Source of the DNA: Streptomyces tsukubensis
Lineage (GTDB): Bacteria > Actinomycetota > Actinomycetes > Streptomycetales > Streptomycetaceae
Length of the DNA: 64,000 bases
Direction: 5' to 3'
Assembly (NCBI RefSeq): GCF_003932715.1
Contig: NZ_CP020700.1
Span: forward strand, 1,758,501 to 1,822,500
Every line of letters starts with the position of its first letter. Position 1 is the first letter of the stretch. Position numbers and translations under genes: made by a program. Of the stretch, positions 18,001 through 26,339 are shown piece by piece. Below the pieces are notes generated by a model. The model was not told where the DNA came from. It made no database searches and worked only from the letters and a program-made list of their open reading frames with translations.

Positions 18001-19236
18001 GTGCGAAACCGTTCCTTGCTCATACTTACCGCCGTGGTCACGACGGGAGCACTCACCCTCACCGCCTGCGGATCGCGCGATGACGACAAGAAGGGCAGCG
18101 ACAGCGGCGGTGGCAAGACCACCGTGGTCATCGGCATCGACGCCCCGCTGACCGGCTCGCTCTCCGCGCTCGGCCAGGGCATCAAGAACTCCGTGGACCT
18201 CGCGGCCAAGACCGCGAACAAGGAGAACGTGGTCCCGGGCGTCGAGTTCAAGGTCGAGTCCTACGACGACCAGGCGCTGCCCGCCTCCGGCCAGCAGAAC
18301 GCGATCAAGCTGGTCGCCAACAAGGACGTCCTCGGCGTCGTCGGCCCGCTGAACTCGGGCGTCGCCCAGTCGATGCAGGGTGACTTCGCCAAGGCCAACC
18401 TGGCGCAGATCTCGCCCGCCAACACCAACCCGGCCCTGTCCCAGGGCGACAACTGGGGCTCCGGCGACAAGAAGCGTCCGTTCAAGACCTACTTCCGTAC
18501 CGCCACCACGGACGTCATCCAGGGCAAGTTCGCCGCCCAGTACCTGTTCAACGAGGCGAAGAAGAAGAAGGTCTTCGTCGTCGACGACAAGCAGACCTAC
18601 GGTGCCGGCCTCGCGGCGATCTTCGCGGACGAGTTCAAGAAGCTCGGCGGCACCGTGGTGGGCACCGACAAGGTCACGGTCAAGGAGACGGACTTCTCCC
18701 CCGCGGCCGACAAGATCAAGGCCTCGGGCGCCGACTCGGTCTTCTTCGGCGGTCAGTACCCCGAGGGCGGTCTGCTGGCCGACCAGATCAAGAAGGCCGG
18801 CGCCAATGTGCCGACCATGGGCGGCGACGCGCTCTACGACCCGGCGTACATCAAGGCCTCCGGCCAGTCGAACGACGGCGACCTGGCCACCTCCGTCGGC
18901 TACCCGATCGAAATGCTGCCGACCGCGAAGAAGTTCATCGACGACTACAAGGCGGGCGGCTACAAGGACCCGTACGCGGCCTACGGCGGCTACTCCTACG
19001 ACGCCGCCTGGGCCATCATCCAGGCAGTGAAGGCAGTCGTCGCGGAGAACGACGGCAAGGTCCCGAGCGACGCCCGCGCCAAGGTGACCGAGGCGCTCTC
19101 CAAGGTCTCCTTCGACGGAGTGACCGGCAAGGTCTCCTTCGACGAGTTCGGTGACACCACGAACAAGCAGCTCACCGTGTACCGGGTGGAGAAGGGCGAG
19201 TGGAAGTCCATCAAGAACGCCACTCTCCAGGACTGA
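18001..19236 (+). CDS. livK: Branched-chain amino acid ABC transporter, substrate-binding lipoprotein
   Basis: This is the 411-residue extracellular ligand-binding component (periplasmic-binding-fold type I, Leu/Ile/Val family). The signal peptide ends in the lipobox LTAC with lipidated Cys23, so the protein is tethered outside the membrane. A charged linker (DDDKKGSDSGGG) leads to the two-lobed domain with VVIGIDAPLTGSLSALGQGIKNSV and the family's GVVGPLNSGVAQSMQ segment. It should capture branched-chain amino acids or related ligands and deliver them to LivH/LivM. The GTG at 18001 is preceded by AGGGAGAGGA. It is the first gene of the liv operon; a hairpin separates it from livH. Confidence 0.93.
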   Translation: MRNRSLLILTAVVTTGALTLTACGSRDDDKKGSDSGGGKTTVVIGIDAPLTGSLSALGQGIKNSVDLAAKTANKENVVPGVEFKVESYDDQALPASGQQNAIKLVANKDVLGVVGPLNSGVAQSMQGDFAKANLAQISPANTNPALSQGDNWGSGDKKRPFKTYFRTATTDVIQGKFAAQYLFNEAKKKKVFVVDDKQTYGAGLAAIFADEFKKLGGTVVGTDKVTVKETDFSPAADKIKASGADSVFFGGQYPEGGLLADQIKKAGANVPTMGGDALYDPAYIKASGQSNDGDLATSVGYPIEMLPTAKKFIDDYKAGGYKDPYAAYGGYSYDAAWAIIQAVKAVVAENDGKVPSDARAKVTEALSKVSFDGVTGKVSFDEFGDTTNKQLTVYRVEKGEWKSIKNATLQD

Positions 19237-19265
19237 GCCGACCGGCCCCCAGCATCTGACCCCAG

Positions 19266-19298
19266 CCGCGCGAGGGTGCAAACAGCGCCCTCGCGCGG
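19266..19298 (+). promoter_or_regulatory. Intercistronic hairpin between livK and livH
   Basis: CCGCGCGAGGG (19266-19276) pairs perfectly with CCCTCGCGCGG (19288-19298), forming an 11-bp stem in the 96-base gap between livK and livH. It has no U-run. It may be a partial terminator or RNA-stability hairpin that raises livK output over the permease genes, as is common for binding-protein genes. Confidence 0.6.
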
Positions 19299-19332
19299 AG
19301 TCATATCCGACACGCTCATCGGAGGCTCTGCG

Positions 19333-20265
19333 GTGAACGAACTGCCGCAACAGCTGGCGAACGGCCTTGCCCTCGGTGCCCTCTACGGCCTCATAGCCAT
19401 CGGGTACACCATGGTCTACGGCATCGTCCAGCTCATCAACTTCGCCCACGGCGAGATCTTTATGATCGGGGGCTTCGGCGCCCTCACCGCCTATCTGATC
19501 CTCCCCGACGGGAGTTCGCTGATCGTCGCGATCCCGGTGATGATCATCGGTGGAGCCATCACGGCGGTCGCCGTCGCGACCGCGGCGGAAAGGTTCGCCT
19601 ATCGGCCTCTCCGAGGTGCCCCCAGGCTGGCCCCGCTGATCACCGCGATCGGCCTGTCCATCGCCCTCCAGCAGATCGTCTGGGCCTGGTACCCGGACGC
19701 CAAGAAGGCCCGCAGCTTCCCCGAGTTCGCGGGCAAGTCCTTCGAGATCACCGAGAATCTGCACCTCCAGCGGGCGGATCTCTTCGTGCTGGTCCTCGCC
19801 CCGCTCTGCATGCTCGCGCTCGGGCTGTTCGTCTCCAAGAGCCGCAGCGGCCGCGCCATGCAGGCCACCGCGCAGGACCCGGACACGGCCAAGCTGATGG
19901 GCATCAACACCGACCGCATCATCGTGATGGCCTTCGCCATCGGTGCGGGCTTCGCCGCGATCGCGGCCGTCGCCTACGGTCTGGACAAGGGCCAGATCCA
20001 GTTCGAGATGGGCTTCATCCTCGGGCTGAAGGCCTTCACGGCCGCTGTCCTCGGCGGTATCGGCAATATCTACGGGGCCATGGTCGGCGGGATCGTCCTC
20101 GGCGTCGCGGAGGCACTGTCCATCGCGTACGTCGCCGAGATCCCCGGGATGCAGCAGCTCGGCGGCGGCGCCTGGGCCAACGTCTGGGCCTTCGTCCTTC
20201 TCATCCTTGTGCTCCTCGTGCGGCCCCAGGGCCTGCTCGGTGAGCGCGTCGCGGATCGGGCGTGA
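19333..20265 (+). CDS. livH: Branched-chain amino acid ABC transporter permease LivH
   Basis: This 310-residue integral membrane permease of the LivH (BPD_transp_2) family has about eight hydrophobic helices. The hallmark N-terminal GALYGLIAIGYTMVYGI and INFAHGEIFMIGGF segments are present, as is the cytoplasmic loop KSRSGRAMQATAQDPDTAKLMGIN that contacts the ATPases. Together with LivM it forms the transmembrane channel. The GTG at 19333 is preceded by GGAGG with a 7-base spacer, which decides the start over an upstream open frame. Its stop lies immediately before livM. Confidence 0.93.
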   Translation: MNELPQQLANGLALGALYGLIAIGYTMVYGIVQLINFAHGEIFMIGGFGALTAYLILPDGSSLIVAIPVMIIGGAITAVAVATAAERFAYRPLRGAPRLAPLITAIGLSIALQQIVWAWYPDAKKARSFPEFAGKSFEITENLHLQRADLFVLVLAPLCMLALGLFVSKSRSGRAMQATAQDPDTAKLMGINTDRIIVMAFAIGAGFAAIAAVAYGLDKGQIQFEMGFILGLKAFTAAVLGGIGNIYGAMVGGIVLGVAEALSIAYVAEIPGMQQLGGGAWANVWAFVLLILVLLVRPQGLLGERVADRA

Positions 20266-20270
20266 GAGAG

Positions 20271-22004
20271 ATGACCACACAGACCTCCCCCACCGCCGGC
20301 TCCACCGCACCCGCGGACGCCGAGTCCCGCGCCCGGATGCTGCGCACGGTCGTGGCGGCCGGCGGTGTCGCCACCGTCATCAGCACCCTGCTCGCCTGGA
20401 CCTACACCGACGAGTTCCCCGGCGATCTGACGGTCTACGGCTACCCCGGCGGCCTGCAGATCCTCAGCCTCGTCGCCGGCCTGCTGGTCACCGTGTTCGC
20501 GCTGGCCGGTCTGGGCGTCAAGGGCCTCGGCTGGCTGGTGCCCGCCGGTTCGGCCCGGGCCCTGCGCATGCTCGCCCTCGGCGCCTTCGGCACCACCGGT
20601 TACACCATCGTCGCCATCGCGTACAAACTCGGCGGACTGGCCAATCTGGAGCCGGGCGGCTTCGTGGCCCTGGTCGTCTCCGCCGTACCGCTGGCCGCCT
20701 TCGCGCTCCCCGACGACACCCGTCAGGTCACGCGCCCCAAGGAACTGCCCTCCTGGGCCGAGATCCTGATCATCGTGGGCGTCTTCGCGCTGGGCCTGTA
20801 CGTGATCACGTACGGCATCGACACCGAGTACGCCGAGCTGTTCACCGGCTATCTGATCCTCGTCGGCTTCGCCATGGCCGGTCTGAACAGGTCCGGTCTG
20901 CTGGCCCGGCTGTCGGCCCTGACGGCCCGCTACCGCCAGATCACCGTGATCTCGGCGTTCGCCGCCGCGGCCGCGTTCCCCTTCACCCAGAACACCGACA
21001 CGTACACCCTGATCGCGGTCAACATCCTGATCTTCGCGACGGTGGCCCTGGGTCTGAACATCGTCGTCGGTCTCGCCGGTCTGCTCGACCTGGGCTACGT
21101 CGCCTTCCTCGGCGTCGGCGCGTACACCGCGGCCCTGGTCTCCGGCTCCACGGCCTCGGCGTTCGACATCCACTTCCCGTTCTGGGCCGCCGTCATCACC
21201 GGCGGTGTGGTCTCGCTGGTCTTCGGCGTCATCATCGGTGCCCCCACCCTGCGGCTGCGCGGCGACTACCTCGCCATCGTGACCCTGGGCTTCGGCGAGA
21301 TCTTCCGGATCGCCATGCTCAACCTCGACGGCGACTCCGGCCCCGACATCACCAACGGCCCCAACGGCATCCCGAACATCCCCGATCTGGAGTTCTTCGG
21401 GTTCAACTTCGGCGAGCCGCACACCGTCCTCGGCTTCGAGCTGGGCTCCTACGCCAACTACTACCTGCTGATGCTGCTGGTCACCGTGGTCGTGGTGATG
21501 GTGTTCAAGCGGGCCGAGGACTCCCGGATGGGCCGGGCCTGGGTCGCCATCCGCGAGGACGAGACCGCGGCGACGGCCATGGGCATCAACGGCTTCCGGG
21601 TCAAGCTGATCGCCTTCGCGCTCGGCGCCTTCCTCGCCGGTCTGGCCGGCACCGTCCAGGCCCATGTCCAGCACACCGTCGTCCCGGAGATGTACCAGTT
21701 CGCCGGGCCGGTCCCGCCGAACTCGGCCTTCCTGCTGGCCGCGGTGATCCTCGGCGGTATGGGCACGGTCAGCGGTCCGCTGCTGGGCGCCGCGCTGCTG
21801 TACATGATCCCGGCGAAGCTCGACTTCCTCGCCGACTACCAGCTCCTCGGCTTCGGCATCGCGCTGATCCTGCTGATGCGCTTCCGGCCGGAGGGCCTGA
21901 TCGCCAACCGGCGGGCCCAGCTGGAGTACCACGAGGGCGATGACGACCCATCCGACCAGGGCGGCTCCGGCTCGGGTGTCGGCCTCAGCAAGGCGGGGGC
22001 GTGA
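20271..22004 (+). CDS. livM: Branched-chain amino acid ABC transporter permease LivM
   Basis: This is the second permease subunit, about 577 residues and longer than E. coli LivM. The first 240 residues hold extra hydrophobic helices before the conserved LivM core, which begins near NILIFATVALGLNIVVGLAGLLDLGYVAFLG and includes the ATPase-contact loop KRAEDSRMGRAWVAIREDETAATAMGIN. A polar C-terminal tail of about 25 residues follows. The start could be ATG 20271 or GTG 20262; the latter overlaps the livH stop as GTGA, so translational coupling is likely either way. It works with LivH as the pore. Confidence 0.92.
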   Translation: MTTQTSPTAGSTAPADAESRARMLRTVVAAGGVATVISTLLAWTYTDEFPGDLTVYGYPGGLQILSLVAGLLVTVFALAGLGVKGLGWLVPAGSARALRMLALGAFGTTGYTIVAIAYKLGGLANLEPGGFVALVVSAVPLAAFALPDDTRQVTRPKELPSWAEILIIVGVFALGLYVITYGIDTEYAELFTGYLILVGFAMAGLNRSGLLARLSALTARYRQITVISAFAAAAAFPFTQNTDTYTLIAVNILIFATVALGLNIVVGLAGLLDLGYVAFLGVGAYTAALVSGSTASAFDIHFPFWAAVITGGVVSLVFGVIIGAPTLRLRGDYLAIVTLGFGEIFRIAMLNLDGDSGPDITNGPNGIPNIPDLEFFGFNFGEPHTVLGFELGSYANYYLLMLLVTVVVVMVFKRAEDSRMGRAWVAIREDETAATAMGINGFRVKLIAFALGAFLAGLAGTVQAHVQHTVVPEMYQFAGPVPPNSAFLLAAVILGGMGTVSGPLLGAALLYMIPAKLDFLADYQLLGFGIALILLMRFRPEGLIANRRAQLEYHEGDDDPSDQGGSGSGVGLSKAGA

Positions 22005-22933
22005 CCGTCATGACGACCACCACCACGACCACGGCCGAGACCGTGCTGGACGCCAGCGGTGTCACCATGCGCTTCGGCGGACTGACCGCCGTGCGCTCGG
22101 TCGACCTCACCGTCAACTCGGGCGAGATCGTCGGACTGATCGGCCCCAACGGCGCCGGGAAGACGACCTTCTTCAACTGTCTGACGGGGCTGTACGTCCC
22201 CACCGAGGGACGGGTGAGCTACAAGGGCACCGTCCTGCCGCCCAAACCGCATCTGGTCACCCAGGCGGGAGTGGCCCGGACCTTCCAGAACATCCGGCTC
22301 TTCTCCAATATGACCGTCCTGGAGAACGTCCTCGTCGGCCGGCACACCCGGACCAAGGAGGGCCTGTGGTCCGCGCTGCTCCGCGGCCCCGGCTTCAAGC
22401 GGGCCGAGGCCGAGTCCCGCGAACGGGCCATGGAGCTGCTGGAGTTCACCGGTCTCGCGGCGAAGGCCGACCATCTGGCCCGTAACCTCCCCTACGGTGA
22501 GCAGCGCAAGCTGGAGATCGCCCGCGCGCTGGCGAGCGACCCCGGGCTGCTGCTGCTCGACGAGCCGACCGCGGGCATGAACCCGCAGGAGACCCGGGCG
22601 GCCGAGGATCTGATCTTCGCCATCCGGGACCAGGGCATCGCGGTGCTCGTGATCGAGCACGACATGCGGTTCATCTTCAACCTCTGCGACCGGGTGGCCT
22701 GTCTGGTCCAGGGCGAGAAGCTCGTGGAGGGTTCGCCGGAGGTCGTCCAGGGCGACGACCGGGTGGTCGCCGCCTATCTGGGGACGCCCTTCGAGGGCGC
22801 GCCCGGTGCCGAGGAGGTGGCCGAAGTGGAGGCGGCGGAGGCCGAGGCCGCCGCGAGCACCCCGGCCGACGCCGTATCCGAGGGCCGCGAGAGCACCACC
22901 CGTACCACCGGCCCGGAGAAGGAGACCCCGTGA
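22001..22933 (+). CDS. livG: Branched-chain amino acid ABC transporter ATP-binding protein LivG
   Basis: This 310-residue ATPase has Walker A GPNGAGKTT, the LivG-type TFQNIRLFSNMTVLENVLVG stretch, signature NLPYGEQRKLEIARAL, Walker B LLLLDEPTAGMNP and the switch histidine in VIEHDM. ATP hydrolysis powers import by LivHM. After the ATPase fold (about 265 residues) a low-complexity Glu/Ala-rich tail extends to the end. The start is GTG 22001, which overlaps the livM stop, or ATG 22010 three codons later. The gene sits mid-operon and is coupled to livF by a GTGA overlap. Confidence 0.94.
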   Translation: MTVMTTTTTTTAETVLDASGVTMRFGGLTAVRSVDLTVNSGEIVGLIGPNGAGKTTFFNCLTGLYVPTEGRVSYKGTVLPPKPHLVTQAGVARTFQNIRLFSNMTVLENVLVGRHTRTKEGLWSALLRGPGFKRAEAESRERAMELLEFTGLAAKADHLARNLPYGEQRKLEIARALASDPGLLLLDEPTAGMNPQETRAAEDLIFAIRDQGIAVLVIEHDMRFIFNLCDRVACLVQGEKLVEGSPEVVQGDDRVVAAYLGTPFEGAPGAEEVAEVEAAEAEAAASTPADAVSEGRESTTRTTGPEKETP

Positions 22934-23646
22934 CCGCACTGCTTGAGGTCGAGGACCTCCGGGTCGCCTACGGCAAGATCGAGGCCGTGAAGGGCATCTC
23001 CTTCAGCGTCGAGGCCGGTCAGGTCGTCACTCTGATCGGGACCAACGGCGCGGGGAAGACCACGACCCTGCGCACCCTGTCGGGGCTGCTGAAGCCGGCC
23101 GGCGGCCGGATCGTCTTCGACGGCAAACCGCTCGACGGCATCCCGGCCCATAAGATCGTGGCGCTGGGGCTGGCCCACTCCCCCGAGGGGCGGCATATCT
23201 TCCCCCGGCTGTCGATCGCGGAGAACCTCCAGCTCGGAGCGTTCCTCCGGTCGGACAAGGCGGGCATCGCCCAGGACATCGAGCGGGCCTACGAGCTCTT
23301 CCCGATCCTGCGGGAGCGGAGCAAGCAGGCCGCGGGCACCCTGTCCGGCGGTGAGCAGCAGATGCTCGCCATGGGCCGGGCGCTGATGTCGCGGCCGAAG
23401 CTGCTGATGCTCGACGAGCCCTCGATGGGACTGTCGCCGATCATGATGCAGAAGATCATGTCGACGATCACCGAACTGCGGTCGCAGGGCACCACGATCC
23501 TGCTGGTCGAGCAGAACGCCCAGGCGGCGCTCTCGCTGGCCGACCGCGGTCATGTGATGGAGGTCGGCAAGGTGGTGCTGTCGGGCTCCGGTGAGCAGCT
23601 TCTGCACGACGAGTCGGTCCGCAAGGCGTATCTCGGCGAGGACTGA
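22930..23646 (+). CDS. livF: Branched-chain amino acid ABC transporter ATP-binding protein LivF
   Basis: This 238-residue ATPase is the partner of LivG. It has Walker A GTNGAGKTT, the family's LAHSPEGRHIFPRLSIAENL, signature TLSGGEQQMLAMGRAL, Walker B LLMLDEPSMGLSP and VEQNAQAALSLADRG with Gln in place of the more common switch His context, as in other LivF proteins. The GTG at 22930 overlaps the livG stop and is preceded by AAGGAGA. It is the last gene of the liv operon; a 16-bp hairpin follows. Confidence 0.94.
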   Translation: MTALLEVEDLRVAYGKIEAVKGISFSVEAGQVVTLIGTNGAGKTTTLRTLSGLLKPAGGRIVFDGKPLDGIPAHKIVALGLAHSPEGRHIFPRLSIAENLQLGAFLRSDKAGIAQDIERAYELFPILRERSKQAAGTLSGGEQQMLAMGRALMSRPKLLMLDEPSMGLSPIMMQKIMSTITELRSQGTTILLVEQNAQAALSLADRGHVMEVGKVVLSGSGEQLLHDESVRKAYLGED

Positions 23647-23720
23647 TCGCCGCCGGCGGTACGGATCGGCGGGTGAGCCGAAGGGGCGCGTTGCGCCCCG
23701 GAGGCGAACCGGGCCGTGGT

Positions 23721-23766
23721 ACGGCGAAGGGCCCGCGTCCCCGAGGGGATGCGGGCCCTTCGCCGT
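23721..23766. terminator. Bidirectional terminator livF / ANTAR regulator
   Basis: A 16-bp perfect stem (23721-23736 with 23751-23766), extended inside by CCCC/GGGG, lies between the convergent livF and response regulator genes. It can serve both strands. Confidence 0.85.
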
Positions 23767-23833
23767 GGGGTGGGCCGGTCGGTGCCGGGGACCGGGCCGG
23801 GTGCCGGGCGGGTGCGCCGGAACCGTACCGCCG

Positions 23834-24487
23834 CTACTGTCCCTTCGCGGCCTTCTTCTCTTCGGAGTCCGCGATGACCGCCTCGGCAACCTGCTGCATC
23901 GAGAGCCGCCGGTCCATGGAGGTCTTCTGGATCCAGCGGAAGGCGGCGGGCTCGTTGAGTCCGTACTCGGTCTGGAGCACGCTCTTGGCGCGGTCGACGA
24001 CCTTACGGGTCTCCAGCCGCTGGGAGAGGTCGGCGACCTCCTTCTCCAGCGCCTTCAGTTCGGCGAAGCGGGAGACCGCCATCTCGATGGCGGGCACCAC
24101 GTCGCTCTTGCTGAACGGCTTGACGAGATAGGCCATCGCCCCGGCGTCGCGGGCGCGTTCGACCAGTTCGCGCTGGGAGAAGGCGGTCAGCATCAGCACG
24201 GGGGCGATGGATTCGCCGGCGATCTTCTCGGCGGCGGAGATGCCGTCGAGTACGGGCATCTTCACATCGAGGATGACGAGGTCCGGGCGGTGCTCACGGG
24301 CCAGGTCGACGGCCTTCTGGCCGTCTCCGGCCTCACCCACGACCGTGTAGCCCTCCTCCTCCAGCATCTCTTTGAGGTCGAGCCGGATGAGGGCCTCGTC
24401 CTCCGCGATGACCACGCGGGTGGTCTGCGGCGGGACGTGCGACGTGTCGTCTTCGGGGACGGAGGTCGGCTGGTCGGGGGCGGTCAC
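23834..24487 (-). CDS. Response regulator with ANTAR RNA-binding output domain
   Basis: This 217-residue two-domain regulator has an N-terminal receiver domain (about 25-140) with the acidic pair EDE, phospho-acceptor Asp in DLVILDVKMPVLDG, Thr in MLTAFSQ and Lys in YLVKPFS. A coiled linker (LKALEKEVADLSQRLETRK) leads to an ANTAR domain (about 150-205, VDRAKSVLQTEYGLNEPAAFRWIQ). ANTAR domains bind two-hairpin RNA structures and antiterminate transcription. No sensor kinase gene is adjacent, so this is an orphan regulator here. I chose the GTG at 24487, which follows AGGAG; longer frames would run over the promoter of the divergent tRNA. Its targets are unknown. Confidence 0.92.
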   Translation of the reverse strand: MTAPDQPTSVPEDDTSHVPPQTTRVVIAEDEALIRLDLKEMLEEEGYTVVGEAGDGQKAVDLAREHRPDLVILDVKMPVLDGISAAEKIAGESIAPVLMLTAFSQRELVERARDAGAMAYLVKPFSKSDVVPAIEMAVSRFAELKALEKEVADLSQRLETRKVVDRAKSVLQTEYGLNEPAAFRWIQKTSMDRRLSMQQVAEAVIADSEEKKAAKGQ

Positions 24488-24586
24488 GGGACTCCTCATT
24501 CCAAGGCAGGCTACTCCCCACGAGACTACCCAGCTCCTGTATGGTTGGGGCACGAAGGGGGCTAGCTTCCCTTTGTTTCCAAGGAT

Positions 24587-24659
24587 GCCCCGGTAGCCCA
24601 GCGGTAGAGGCAATGGTCTCAAACACCATCCAGCGTGGGTTCGAATCCCACCCGGGGTA
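24587..24659 (+). tRNA. tRNA with anticodon CAA, short variable loop (tRNA-Leu-like)
   Basis: A full cloverleaf can be drawn. The acceptor is GCCCCGG / CCGGGGT with a G-U closing pair, and the D arm is 24596-24611. The anticodon stem ATGGT/ACCAT encloses loop CTCAAAC, with anticodon CAA at 24620-24622. The variable loop is only 5 bases (CCAGC), and the T arm is GTGGG-TTCGAAT-CCCAC with discriminator A at 24659. CCA is not encoded. CAA reads the Leu codon UUG, but bacterial leucine tRNAs are class II with a long variable arm, and this molecule is class I. It lies between the ANTAR regulator and pyk, followed by a terminator hairpin. Confidence 0.88.
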
Positions 24660-24687
24660 CTTTAACTTTGATTCCAAGGTCACGTAT

Positions 24688-24711
24688 CGGGCCCCTCTTC
24701 GGAGGGGCCCG
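24688..24711. terminator. Terminator between tRNA and pyk
   Basis: A 10-bp perfect stem CGGGCCCCTC / GAGGGGCCCG is closed by a TTCG tetraloop. It lies 28 bases after the tRNA and 41 bases beyond the pyk stop on the opposite strand, so it can serve both. Confidence 0.85.
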
Positions 24712-24752
24712 AGGCGTTTCCGGGGGCGTCCGGCGGGCGCCCCCGGGGCCGG

Positions 24753-26183
24753 TCAGACGGTCTCGGACTCACCGATCCGGTGCACCCGGACCAGGTTGGT
24801 GGAGCCGGACACCCCGGGCGGGGACCCCGCCGTGATCACCACGGTGTCGCCGGGCCGGCAGCGGCCGATCTTCAGCAGCTCCTCGTCGACCTGGGCCACC
24901 ATCGCGTCGGTGGAGTCGACCTGCGGTCCGAGGAAGGTCTCCACCCCCCAGGTCAGGTTGAGCTGGGAGCGGGTCGCCGGGTCGGGCGTGAAGGCGAGCA
25001 GCGGGATCGGTGAGCGGTAGCGCGACAACCGGCGGGCGGTGTCTCCGGACTGGGTGAACGCGACCAGGAACTTCGCTCCGAGGAAGTCGCCCGTCTCGGC
25101 CGCCGCGCGGGCCACCGCACCGCCCTGGGTCCGGGGCTTGTTCCGCTCGGTCAGCGGGGGCAGGCCCTGGGCGAGGACGTCTTCCTCGGCCGCCGCGACG
25201 ATACGGCTCATCGTACGGACCGTCTCCACCGCGTACTTGCCGACGCTGGTCTCGCCGGACAGCATCACGGCGTCCGTGCCGTCGATGACGGCGTTGGCCA
25301 CATCGGAGGCCTCGGCGCGGGTGGGCCGGGAGTTGTCGATCATCGAGTCCAGCATCTGGGTGGCGACGATCACCGGCTTGGCGTTCCGCTTTGCCAGTTT
25401 GACCGCGCGCTTCTGGACGATCGGGACCTGCTCCAGGGGCATTTCCACACCCAGGTCGCCGCGGGCCACCATGATGCCGTCGAAGGCGGCCACGATCTCC
25501 TCGATGTTCTCGACCGCCTGCGGCTTCTCGACCTTGGCGATCACCGGAAGGCGGCGGCCCTCCTCGTCCATGATGCGGTGGACGTCCTCGATGTCCCGGC
25601 CGCTGCGGACGAACGACAGGGCGATCACATCGGCTCCGGTGCGCAGCGCCCAGCGCAGGTCGTCGATGTCCTTCCCGGAGAGCGCGGGCACGGAGACCGC
25701 GACCCCGGGGAGGTTGAGCCCCTTGTTGTCGGAGACCATGCCGCCCTCGACGACGGTGGTGCGGACATGCGGGCCGTCGACGGAGGTGACCTCCAGGGCG
25801 ACCTTGCCGTCGTCGACGAGGATGCGCTCGCCGGGGGTGACGTCGCCGGCCAGTCCGGAGTAGGTGGTGCCGCAGAGATGGCGGTCGCCCTCGGTCTCCT
25901 CGACGGTGATGGTGAACAGATCGCCGCGTTCGAGCAGTACGGGTCCCTCACGGAACCGGCCGAGACGGATCTTCGGCCCCTGGAGGTCGACCAGGACCCC
26001 GACGCTGCGCCCGGTCTCGTCGGACGCCTTGCGGACGTGGCGGTAACGCTCCTCGTGCTCGGCGTACGAACCGTGGCTGAGGTTGAGGCGGGCCACATCC
26101 ATTCCGGCCTCGACCAGGGCCTTGATCCCCTCGTAGGAATCGGTCGCTGGGCCCAGGGTACAAACGATCTTTGCTCGGCGCAT
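24753..26183 (-). CDS. pyk: Pyruvate kinase
   Basis: Pyruvate kinase converts phosphoenolpyruvate and ADP to pyruvate and ATP, the last step of glycolysis. The 476-residue protein starts MRRAKIVCTLGPATDS, which is canonical. It has NLSHGSYAEHEER, the catalytic IAKVEKPQAVENIEEI with its Lys, MVARGDLGVEMPLEQVP and the domain-A segment TQMLDSMIDNSRPTRAEASDVANAV. The C-terminal regulatory domain includes FTQSGDTARRLSRYR. The ATG at 26183 has only a weak AGGG upstream. It is monocistronic and convergent with the tRNA. Confidence 0.97.
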   Translation of the reverse strand: MRRAKIVCTLGPATDSYEGIKALVEAGMDVARLNLSHGSYAEHEERYRHVRKASDETGRSVGVLVDLQGPKIRLGRFREGPVLLERGDLFTITVEETEGDRHLCGTTYSGLAGDVTPGERILVDDGKVALEVTSVDGPHVRTTVVEGGMVSDNKGLNLPGVAVSVPALSGKDIDDLRWALRTGADVIALSFVRSGRDIEDVHRIMDEEGRRLPVIAKVEKPQAVENIEEIVAAFDGIMVARGDLGVEMPLEQVPIVQKRAVKLAKRNAKPVIVATQMLDSMIDNSRPTRAEASDVANAVIDGTDAVMLSGETSVGKYAVETVRTMSRIVAAAEEDVLAQGLPPLTERNKPRTQGGAVARAAAETGDFLGAKFLVAFTQSGDTARRLSRYRSPIPLLAFTPDPATRSQLNLTWGVETFLGPQVDSTDAMVAQVDEELLKIGRCRPGDTVVITAGSPPGVSGSTNLVRVHRIGESETV

Positions 26184-26339
26184 GGGCCCGACCCTACGCC
26201 GTACCGATGGGTAGCGACGGACGTCCGGATGACTCCTCAACAACTTCTGCGTTAAAGGGTATTGACAGTAGGAGAAGTGTGCGAGGGGCTGCTCCGATGA
26301 GCGGTCGGCGGGGGCTCGCGGCGGCCGGGCAGCGGTCGG

